Shown here: in pieces, positions 18,181-29,100 of the stretch
Numbering within the stretch: the first letter of the stretch is position 1
Layout: every line of letters starts with the position of its first letter
The notes under the pieces: model-generated
Told to the model about the DNA's origin: nothing
Databases searched by the model: none
The model's input: the letters and a program-made list of their open reading frames with translations, nothing else
Assembly (NCBI GenBank): GCA_019339365.1
Contig: CP079859.1
Location: 2,790,001 to 2,854,000, forward strand
Reading direction: 5' to 3'
Source of the DNA: Vibrio neptunius
GTDB taxonomy: Bacteria > Pseudomonadota > Gammaproteobacteria > Enterobacterales > Vibrionaceae
DNA length: 64,000 nt
Translations under genes and position numbers: made by a program

Positions 18181-18246
18181 GTTTCACCTCATTGATCTGA
18201 CAAATATTGTCTCTCAATTAAGTGTCCGACTCTATTAGACCAGTAC

Positions 18247-18483
18247 ATGCTCTCATTGGTAGAGATTTTGGACATTAAATATCTGAACAATATCGTTGAA
18301 CAGAGTCACCGCTGGGTGAAGAAGAAAACACATCAAGCGCTAGGTCGGAAGTCAACGGAAGGATCTTTGGCCAGTTTACATGGGCGTGAAGTGTGGACGA
18401 TGTTGAAGACCAGACAGCCTTTGAGCGATTTTACCCACTCGCTGCATAATTGTATCTGTCGGATGGGACTGTCGCACCTCTAA
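18247..18483 (+). pseudogene. IS6-family-like transposase C-terminal fragment
   Basis: 78 codons with EILDIKYLNNIVEQSHRWVKKKT, the 'KYLNN..EQDHR..K' signature of IS6/IS26-type DDE transposases around the catalytic Glu. The N-terminal two thirds are missing; the fragment starts at the end of the IS3 element. The downstream stretch 18484-18727 may hold the IS end (CAATGGGGGAATTGCTGCG) but no gene. Confidence 0.65.
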
Positions 18484-18727
18484 CTAGATTTGCGACAGAA
18501 CCACCAACCTTGTTCCCGCAGCAATCAACGCGAATCACAATGGGGGAATTGCTGCGTCTACGCAAATCATGCCGGTACGAAAGTGGTCAATAATTAGTTT
18601 CGAACATTGAAAATAAACAATTCATGGACAACTCCAAGTGTGAGAAACTTCTTAACTTGGTGAGCAGTATTGATGAAGTAAGCTAAACAATACAGTAGCC
18701 AAAATCAGTTTGATGGATTTTTAAATG

Positions 18728-19456
18728 CTAACTTAAAATTACGGTCGTAACACCTGATTCATTCATAAAATATCGACTCTTAAAAATCCGCTGCGCTAAA
18801 CCGTGCTGGGAAATTGAACTATCAAGTACCAACACCACTGACTGTTCACTTTGATTAAAACTAATCACTCGTGCTTTTTCAAACCCAAAATAACAACCAA
18901 CGTATGGGAAAACTGCTTTAAATAAGCTTTCTTTGGCTGAAAATATAATCGATGTTGCTATGTTGAAGCTCACTCCTTGTTCTCTAAAAAGAGTTAACTC
19001 GCCTTCATTATGGATATCTAACCAAACCTGCTCGACTGTCTCTGCATCGAGCCAATCTTCAGTATCTATTCCGACGAATTGGTAGGATGTCCTTTCTGCA
19101 ACAAGCGCGATCCCCCTATTACTAGCATGAGAAATAGCACCAGCAAGTTTGTCAGGCCACAGAGGTTCACGGTGAGGGCCGATGCCAATCTCAAAATCAA
19201 CGACCGATAATGCTTCGAGGCACAATTTTGCCATGTATCGTCCAGCTATAAACTCCGCCTGTCTATTTTGTACGCTCTTCCTTATGGATTCAGGAATAGC
19301 AATGTTCAGCTCTTCTGCAACCCCACTATTCATGACATGAAATTCACATTGACACAAGAAAGCCCTGCCTTTCATCGCGGCATAGAACTCAATGCGTGAA
19401 AGGAAACGGTCTACTGCAGGTAAGTCCAGTGGGCCAACCAAGAGATCACGATACAT
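18728..19456 (-). CDS. 4'-phosphopantetheinyl transferase (EntD/Sfp type)
   Basis: 242 residues. It transfers the phosphopantetheine arm of CoA to the carrier-domain serine of NRPS proteins. Motifs present: RQAEFIAGRYMAK (~67-79), GIGPHREPLWPDKLAGAISHA (split here as GPHREPLWP and GAISH, ~95-113), the Mg-binding GIDTED (~128) and FSAKESLFKAVFP (~170). These are the characteristic Sfp/EntD blocks. It is divergent from the NRPS operon and separated by 650 bases that probably carry both promoters. It is the natural activator of the five carrier domains encoded alongside. Confidence 0.9.
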   Translation of the reverse strand: MYRDLLVGPLDLPAVDRFLSRIEFYAAMKGRAFLCQCEFHVMNSGVAEELNIAIPESIRKSVQNRQAEFIAGRYMAKLCLEALSVVDFEIGIGPHREPLWPDKLAGAISHASNRGIALVAERTSYQFVGIDTEDWLDAETVEQVWLDIHNEGELTLFREQGVSFNIATSIIFSAKESLFKAVFPYVGCYFGFEKARVISFNQSEQSVVLVLDSSISQHGLAQRIFKSRYFMNESGVTTVILS

Positions 19457-20139
19457 AAGCCAATCTTATAAATAGAAATAAAAAAGTAGCGTAATGCCTT
19501 TTTAAATCAAGGTGAATTTTTTTTCTGGGTGGAAAGGTTAATTGCACATTTTAAGTGTGATCATTATCAAACTTACTAACATAATAATTGATAAAACTAC
19601 TCTACTTTGTAAGAGTTTCATAAAATTTCAAGTGCAATTAGTTGCTAATCTCATTATATCAATAAATTATTTTGCACATGCACTTACATGCTATGCACTT
19701 GAAAATAGTCTTGGATCACTAGAAAGCATACAAATAACAAATAACGTCAATCAATATTTTCAGTTATCAAAACGGTAAATTTAGATAACGCAGAAGCATA
19801 GTAGCTAGGATGTAACCATGCCATTAATGATCAATAGATCTTGTCACCTCATTGCCTCGCCTCACCTTCCCCAAAAAAAGTGTGTCTATTTATTTGCGAA
19901 TAAAGAAGGGCTGATTCGTCTCCAACAATTTGAGTTGCTTTAATTCTCACTCATAAACGAAATGGCATTCTTTATATTTGGTGTGAGGTATGAACCTAAC
20001 AATCTAAATTTTCATATTGAATCACACGTTAAGCAAAATTTAACAATCACTAATTAAGAAGTTTTAAGTTAACTCTGAGATCCAGGATTAATCTAAATTT
20101 AAGCATTTGATCACAATGAATTACTTCCAAGGATTTGGC
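19457..20139. other. divergent intergenic region between PPTase and NRPS genes
   Basis: An AT-rich 680-base stretch. A 78-codon frame at 19542-19778 has no family resemblance and low-complexity composition, and I do not call it. GTGATCATTATCAAAC near 19558 resembles half a Fur box, but no full 19-base match was found. TGCACATGCA near 19673 is a short palindrome. An AAGGA at 20129-20133 lies 6 bases before ATG 20140 and fixes the likely NRPS start. Confidence 0.5.
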
Positions 20140-23100
20140 ATGAAAAATCATTATTTTCCGTCATGTGAAGACAGTAGCGATAGAAATTTAAACATACTTA
20201 GAGACCATCTGACAGGGCATCAAAATCTCAACCTATTTACTGAAATGTTAGGCGATGTAAAGTCTAGAGAGAACATGTTATGTCAATCAATATCGGTAGC
20301 ACCCTCTTTAGCTAGTAAATTGACATTGCTATGTGAGTCGCTGAATACATCTTACGACGAAATTTTTCTGACCGCTTTCTTTGTTTTTCTCGCGACTCAA
20401 ACGGGCGAAAAAGATCTCGTTATTGGAGAACAAAGAGATAGGGCTACCTCGATACCAATAAGGCAGGTTATTGAATCAGATCTGATAGTTTCGACCTTAC
20501 TTAAACGTATAAATCAGGTTAGAAGATTATTACCTGAATGCGCAGATATTTTTAGTTTGTCTAAAGAACTTGAAGTAGGTGACAGTCATAGACACCCGAT
20601 TTATCAAGCATTGTTCGTAGGGCTTGATGCCCCTTTTCCAGAACATAAAACACTAACATCGCTCGATATCACTCTTTCTGTGCAACTACAACATCAGAAA
20701 ATAATCGTTGAGATGCGTTGTAATTCCACATTGATTGAACGAGAAACACTTGAGCGTTTCGCAACTTGCTACTTAGAGGTTCTTAAAGGACTTGTCGCCA
20801 ACCCACAGCAGTCACTTGCCGAGTTACCTTGTATGTCACCGCAAGATGAGCACACCCTGTTGGTTGAGTGGAACCAGACCCAGTGCGAGTTTCCAAAGCA
20901 CCTCACTTTACATCGCTGTTTTGAACAACAAGTCGAGCGAACTCCCGATGCCACCGCACTGATTTTCCAGCATCAAGAGCTCTCCTATCAGGAGCTTAAC
21001 CATCGTGCTAACCAGCTCGCTTATGCCATCCGGGAAAACTACCAGCACATCCATGGGCGCCCACTAGAGCCCGACACGCCAGTGATGCTCTATCTTGAGC
21101 GCAGTCTGGAAATGGTGGTGGCTATACTGGCTGTACTTAAGGCGGGAGCGGCCTATGTGCCTGTGGCACCTGAGTTTCCACAGGCACGAACCCTGTTCAT
21201 GGTTCAAGATACCCAGACGTCAATCGTGCTAACTCAGCAGGCGCTGACACCGAAACTGGAAGAGTGGACGTCAGCGTTAGATACTCCCCCGTCTGTTCTT
21301 GCGATCGATGATGCCGCGGCTTTTGCGCAGCATCCAACCAGCAACCTCCCGGAGCACTCGTCACCGAGTGACCTTGCCTACATACTGTACACGTCCGGCA
21401 CCACTGGGCAACCTAAAGGCGTGATGCTACAGCACGATGGGGTCGTCAACCGCATCCACTGGATGCAGAAGCAATATCCGCTAACCCAAGCCGACCGCGT
21501 GCTTCAAAAAACGCCTTACGTCTTCGATGTCTCGGTATGGGAACTGCTCTGGGCCAACTGGGTTGGTGCGGCCATCGTGATGGCTGAGCCAGATAGCCAT
21601 AAGGACCCACAGCAACTCTGTCAGGCGATAGTTCAACATCAAGTTACAACGCTGCACTTCGTACCTTCGATGCTGCAGGTTTTTGGCCAGTTTTTAGCTG
21701 AGCAAGACCGCTCGCTGCCAGCATCAGTCCGCTGGGTTTTTGCCAGTGGCGAGGCGCTCTCTGCTACTCATTGTGACTTATTCAAACAAGTACGCCATCC
21801 TCAGGCCCAGCTTCACAACCTATACGGTCCAACAGAAGCGTCCATCGATGTGACTTACTATGACTGTCAGAAGCTGAAAGGCACCAGTGTTCCGATTGGT
21901 CAGCCTATTGATAATATTCAGCTCTATGTCTTATCTGAACAAGGCAAACCCGTTCCAGTGGGTGCACCGGGTGAGCTATACCTTGGCGGGGTTGGCGTTG
22001 CGAGAGGTTACCTTCATCGTGAGAAGCTAACGCAAGAACGTTTTGTTCCGAACCCTTTTGACACTGATGGGCAAGCCCCGCGTTTATACAAGACTGGTGA
22101 CCTCGTTCGTTGGCTCCCTGATGGGCACCTAGAGTACTTAGGCCGCAATGATTTCCAAGTGAAAATTCGTGGCTTACGAATTGAGCTTGGGGAAATAGAA
22201 CAAAGGCTTGCTGCTCACCCGCAAATCGAAGCATGTTGTGTCAACGTTGTTTCTACGAAAGAGACACCGAAAATAGTCGCTTACTATACCCATAAAAAAG
22301 CTCACCACAGCCTTAATGACGCCGAACTGATCTCTATGTGGCAAAACATTTATGATCACAGCTACGGTGGGGTACCACAGACTAAACAATTTGATTTGGT
22401 GGGATGGAATAGTTCTTATACTCAAGAATCTATCCCACATGAACAGATGAAGGAGTGGGTGAATGAAACTGTTCAAAGAATTAAAGAACAAAAACCCGCC
22501 TCTATTCTTGAGATTGGTTGCGGAACAGGGTTATTGCTCTACGGGCTAGTCAATCAGGTCACGCATTATACTGCAACCGACCTTTCATCGACGGTCATTG
22601 AGCGTCTCTCCAAAGAGCTAGATTCTAGTGATCTGAGTAATAAGGTTGAGTGTATAGTTTGCCAAGCTCATGAAGTCACAGATCATTGTCAGAGAAATGA
22701 TATTGACACGGTGATAATAAACTCTGTAGCACAGTACTTTCCAAATATTGATTACTTATCGGATGTCTTGCAATCCGCTATCTCAACAATTCGCGGTACC
22801 GGCACTGTGATGATTGGAGATATTCGAGATTATCGACTGGCAGAAACGTTCTACAAATCCGTCATTCGCTACCAACATCCTTCATGGTCCAGTGCAAAAA
22901 TCCAAGCGGAATGTAAGCATTGCTTTGATACTGAAACAGAACTACTGATTTCTCCCGAGTATTTTTTCCATCTATACCAACAGAATTCACATATCCGCAA
23001 TATAGAAATTCTGCCAAAGCGGGGGAATGCTGACCATGAAATGAACCGATTCCGCTACGACGTTATACTGCACATCGATACCCGTTGTGTGGTGAATTCA

Positions 23101-26100
23101 GAGTTGAGCGCCAATACGGCTTCATTTGATACGATTGCTTATACACCAGATCTATCTCTCGATACATTATTGACATCTTCAAACAGGGATATAGCGGTTC
23201 TAGGCTACCCAAATGCTAGAGTCTGGGAAGATTGGTGCTACGCTCAACAAAAAACGGATCTTAAGACAAAGTCCATACGTTCGTTGGAAGAGTTATTTGA
23301 GCTCGCTGCACAAAAAAGTTACCACCTCAAAGTCTTGCTGGAAACCGAAAACAATCAGCCAGCGACCTACCAGCTCTACTTTAGCCAAAGCAAAATAGAT
23401 GTCTGGAGCACCATCGTTCCTATCAGTACATTCAATTTGGCTGACGTTGCGAATACTCCTCAGGCTCACAGGCACAAAATATCTGACCATGAGCTGGAGA
23501 GTTTCTTGAGTAGCTCTCTTCCCGATTACATGGTGCCCTCAGCCTTTATGTGTTTACCTAACTTCCCCACGACAATTAACGGAAAGTTAGACCGACGAGC
23601 CTTACCATTACCTTCTTTTTCATCTTCAGATGATTATGTCGCTCCAAGAAATGATCTAGAGTCAAAATTGTGTACATTGTGGGCAGAAGAGCTGCGTATC
23701 GAACGAGTTGGAATTAATGACAACTTCTTCCGTCTTGGGGGTAACTCTATTTCTGCTATTCGACTTATTGCTCGTGTAAAACAACAGTTGGGTATCGAAC
23801 TATCACTAGCTCTTCTATTTGAAAGTAAAAATATTTTAGCGCTCACTTCACGTTTATCTAATACAACGGTCACTATCATTCCAAATTGCACACAAGGCTC
23901 AGTACCGTTGTCCTCAGCTCAGAGCAGATTGCTTTTTATGGAGCAGATTCATCCAAACTCAAAAGCGTCACACGTGCCCTTTTTGGTTAAGCTCTCCCAT
24001 GACGCAAATAAGACATATCTAATTCAAGCACTTGAACGTATCTATGAGCGCCATGAAATTTTGAGCACAGTTTACCGCCAATCGAACGAAGGTGAATATG
24101 TTCAATACCCAAGGGTAGCAAGCTTTGACCATAAATTGGATACATGCGAGACACCGCACTCGTTAGCGGAGCAGATAGAGAGAGATATGTACCATCCCTT
24201 TGATCTTGCTCATGACTCCACAATGAGAGTACGTTTATACGAATCTAACCAAGAACACTATCTACTTGTAGTGTTTCATCATATTGCTTTCGATGGTTGG
24301 TCTACGAATCTGTTACTGAGTGAATTAACCGCCCTTTACAATGACCAAGTATTCAATACTTCTACTGCCTTACCTGATCTGCAAATCCAATACGCCGATT
24401 ACTCACAATGGCAGAATGATAATCTCGATTCATCAGCCTCATGTGAGTCGCTAGATTACTGGATCTCACACTTGTCAGGTTCATCCAAATTGGGGCTACC
24501 TCTGGACTCAGCCAGATCGCTCAGCCTTGCACCATTGAGCAATGGAGAATTCAGCTTCCGACTGAATCAAGCACAAAGTGAGCAATTGAAGGAGCTGGCC
24601 AAGACGCAAGAAACCACTTTGTATACCGTTATGTTAAGTGCATTTTACATCTCTTTAGGCATAACCTCAGGACAGAATGACATTGTGGTTGGCACGCTAT
24701 CAGACAATCGACATAACGTACAAACCCAGTCGTTGATCGGTTTCTTTGTCAATACTTTGGCAATCAGAGCAGTTATCGACCCAAACCAACGTATTAATGA
24801 GTTTATTGGCGCAGTGCACGACAATGTGATTGCCGGCAAATCTAACCAAGAACAGCCTTTTGATCAGATAGTAAGTGCCCTCGGTATTGAGCGAGAGCCC
24901 AATGTACACCCTGTTTGTCAGGTTCTATTCACTGTCCAGCACTTTGAAAACCCATTAGAACAGTCAGGGCTACCATTTGAAAAAGTCCAACCGGAGGATA
25001 GTGAAGAAATTCATCACCTTGCTCAGTTTGACATGAATCAGTTTGTGAATGATGGGCAGTTCGATCTCAGCATGTCCATTGATGACAGCAAGCCAGAGCT
25101 TCATGCAAGGATTAGTTTTCCATCACATCTGTTTAAGGAAGCGACCATTGAGCGTTTTGCATCGGTTTATCTGCAGGTTCTTAAGGGGTTTGTCGCCAAC
25201 CCACAGCAGTCACTTGCCGAGTTACCTTGTATGTCACCGCAAGATGAGCACACCCTTTTGGTTGAGTGGAACCAGACCCAGTGCGAGTTTCCAAAGCACC
25301 TCACTTTACACCGATGTTTTGAACAACAAGTCGAGCGAACTCCCGATGCCACCGCACTGATTTTCCAGCATCAAGAGCTCTCCTATCAGGAGCTTAACCA
25401 TCGTGCTAACCAGCTCGCTTATGCCATCCGGGAAAACTACCAGCATATGCATGGGCGCCCACTAGAGCCCGACACACCAGTGATGCTCTATCTTGAGCGC
25501 AGTCTGGAAATGGTGGTGGCTATACTGGCTGTACTTAAGGCGGGAGCGGCCTATGTGCCTGTGGCACCTGAGTTTCCACAGGCACGAACCCTGTTCATGG
25601 TTCAAGATACCCAGACGTCAATCGTGCTAACTCAGCAGGCGCTGACACCGAAACTGGAAGAGTGGACGTCGGCGTTAGATACTCCGCCGTCTGTTCTTGC
25701 GATCGATGATGCCGCGGCTTTTTCGCAGCATCCAACCAGCAACCTTCCAGAGCACTCGTCACCGAGTGACCTTGCCTACATACTGTACACATCCGGCACC
25801 ACTGGGCAACCTAAAGGCGTGATGCTACAGCACGATGGGGTCGTCAACCGCATCCACTGGATGCAGAAGCAATATCCACTAACCCAAGCCGACCGCGTGC
25901 TTCAAAAAACGCCTTACGTCTTCGATGTCTCGGTATGGGAACTGCTCTGGGCCAACTGGGTTGGTGCGGCCATCGTGATGGCTGAGCCAGATAGCCATAA
26001 GGACCCACAGCAACTCTGTCAGGAGATAGTTCAACATCAAGTTACAACGCTGCACTTCGTACCTTCGATGCTGCAGGTTTTTGGCCAGTTTTTAGCTGAG

Positions 26101-29100
26101 CAAGACCGCTCGCTGCCAGCATCAGTCCGCTGGGTTTTTGCCAGTGGCGAGGCGCTCTCTGCTACTCATTGTGACTTATTCAAACAAGTACGCCATCCTC
26201 AGGCCCAGCTTCACAACCTATACGGTCCAACAGAAGCGTCCATCGATGTGACTTACTATGACTGTCAGAAGCTGAAAGGCACCAGTGTTCCGATTGGTCA
26301 GCCTATTGATAATATTCAGCTCTATGTCTTATCTGAACAAGGCAAACCCGTTCCAGTGGGTGCACCGGGTGAGCTATACCTTGGCGGGGTTGGCGTTGCG
26401 AGAGGCTACCTTCATCGTGAGAAGCTAACGCAAGAACGTTTTGTTCCCAACCCTTTTGACACTGATGGGCAAGCCCCGCGTTTATACAAGACTGGTGACC
26501 TCGTTCGTTGGCTCCCTGATGGGCACCTAGAGTACTTAGGCCGCAATGATTTCCAAGTGAAAATTCGTGGCTTACGAATTGAGCTTGGGGAAATAGAACA
26601 AAGGCTTGCAGGGCTCGAAGATGTCAAACATGCCGTCGTCACTGTTACTGAGGTTGAGGAACAGCCCGCGCTATCTGCTTATATTGTGACTCACAGTAAA
26701 AAGGAACTTGATGAGAAAGCCGTGGCTTCAACTTTGTCACAGCATCTCCCGAGCTACATGTTGCCGGTAAGCTACACCTATTTGGATAAGCTTCCCGTCA
26801 CGATCAATGGCAAGCTTGATCGCAACGCCCTACCAGCCCCTAACATTCACTCGACACGTGAATATGTCGCGCCCTCCTCGCCACTAGAGCGCACTTTATG
26901 TGAGATTTGGCAAGAGGTCCTGGGGGTGGATCAAGTCAGTGTCGAAGATAACTTTTTCCGACTTGGAGGTAACTCGATCTCTGCGATTCGATTACTTGCA
27001 ATAACAAAGAAAAAGGCGAATATAAGCTTCCAGTTGACTGATCTCTTTACGCAAAAAACAATTCGTAATTTAGCCGATGCCTGCACCGAAAACTCTGAGC
27101 AACAAATCGTTTCACGCGGTGAGGTCTTGTCTCCTATTTCATTTGCACAGCAGAGCATGCTGTTTATTGAAAAGTTTGAAAGTGGCACCGACGCCTATCA
27201 CTTGCCATATCTTGTTCAACTTACCGATGGAATCAACATGGGGACAATGCTTTCTGCTATTGAAGCCATAGCAGAACGCCATCAGATCTTAAAATCCGTC
27301 TACGAAGAGCATCCCGAGCTCGGAGAAGTTCAACGCTACGTACCTGGCACCATCCCGCTGTATTCAGCGACGATTGACGCATCAGCGGATCTAGACATTA
27401 TCATTAGGGGTGATATCTCACAGCCCTTCAACCTAACCCAAACGTACCCGTTCCGACTTCACCATTATATCCAAGGTGAGCAGAAGTACTTGCTGTTCCT
27501 TTGGCATCATATTGCATTTGATGGATGGTCTACCGAGATTTTCCTCGATGAGCTGTCATGTGCGTACTCTGCACTCAGCAAGCAGCAGCAGCCTCAATGG
27601 CCACCACTTTCTATCCAGTACGCAGACTTTGCTCAGTGGCAACGTGACTATCTTACGGGTGATAACATAACCTCACTCAGTAGCTACTGGTCAGATCATT
27701 TGAAAGGTTATCAAAATCTGTCACTGCCTACTGACATGCCGCGTCCTACACAGGTCCGCTATGACGGTGACGAATACGCGTTTGTTCTTGGTGCTGCTTT
27801 GTCTGACCAGCTCAGAGAGCTCGCGAGATCAGAAGAAACCACCTTATACACCGTTATGCTCAGTGCCTTCTACGTCACTTTAGCGACATTGTCTGGACAG
27901 AAAGATATTGTCATTGGCACCCCATCAGATAATCGGCACAACGAGCAAACCCACTCCATCATTGGGTTGTTTGCCAACACGATTGCGATCAGAAATCATG
28001 TCACACCGACCTTGACAGTGCAGCGTCTTATACGACAAGTACAACAAACAGTACTTGATGGAAAACAGCATCAAGATATGCCTTTTGACCGCATCGTCAA
28101 TGAGCTTGCCGTAGAACGAGACTTATCTCGTCACCCTATCTTTCAAGTGATGTTCATGTTACAGAGCTTTGGGAGAGCGTCTCGATCACTGCCATTTGAG
28201 CCGCTCAATGCACAAGGCACTGATGCGTTCTATACCGCAGCGAAATTTGACCTGACCCTAGCCATCGACGACGCGAAAAGCAACTTAAGCGGCGTATTGA
28301 ACTTTTCAACCCACTTGTTTGAGAAGTCAACCATTGAGCGTTTTGCATCGATGTATCTGCAGGTTCTTAAGGGGTTTGTCGCCAACCCACAGCAGTCACT
28401 TGCCGAGTTACCTTGTATGTCACCGCAAGACGAGCACACCCTGTTGGTTGAGTGGAACCAGACCCAGTGCGAGTTTCCAAAGCACCTCACTTTACACCGA
28501 TGTTTTGAACAACAAGTCGAGCGAACTCCCGATGCCACCGCACTGATTTTCCAGCATCAAGAGCTCTCCTATCAGGAGCTTAACCATCGTGCTAACCAGC
28601 TCGCTTATGCCATCCGGGAAAACTACCAGCATATGCATGGGCGCCCACTAGAGCCCGATACGCCAGTGATGCTCTATCTTGAGCGCAGTCTGGAAATGGT
28701 GGTGGCTATACTGGCTGTACTTAAGGCGGGAGCAGCCTATGTGCCTGTGGCACCTGAGTTTCCACAGGCACGAACCCTATTCATGGTTCAAGATACCCAG
28801 ACGTCAATCGTGCTAACTCAGCAGGCGCTGACACCAAAACTGGAAGAGTGGACGTCGGCGTTAGATACTCCCCCGTCTGTTCTTGCGATCGATGATGCCG
28901 CGGCTTTTGCGCAGCATCCAACCAGCAACCTCCCGGAGCACTCGTCACCGAGTGACCTTGCCTACATACTGTACACATCCGGCACCACTGGGCAACCTAA
29001 AGGCGTGATGATTGAACAACATTCCATCATGAATTTAGTCTGTTCTCAACGCAAGGCGTTTCATTTTTCTCATCAGGAGCGTGTGTTACTACTTTCTTCT

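Larger units (their letters stand above)
17020..18246 (-). mobile_element. degenerate IS3-family insertion sequence
   Basis: A 1.23-kb element, normal length for the IS3 group. Imperfect terminal inverted repeats are visible: GTTCTGGTCAATTCC at 17020-17034 against GTACTGGTCTAATAG (reverse complement of 18232-18246). It holds OrfA (17896-18180) and an OrfB with two nonsense codons. The right end directly abuts an IS6-like transposase fragment. Confidence 0.75.

Noticed and set aside
19555..19580. Possible Fur box before the NRPS genes
   Set aside because: Only about half of the 19-base consensus matches and no catechol or hydroxamate genes are present, so iron regulation is not supported.
19542..19778. 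78-codon open frame upstream of the NRPS operon
   Set aside because: Composition is that of AT-rich noncoding DNA, no good ribosome-binding site was seen and there is no family resemblance; it lies in the likely promoter region.
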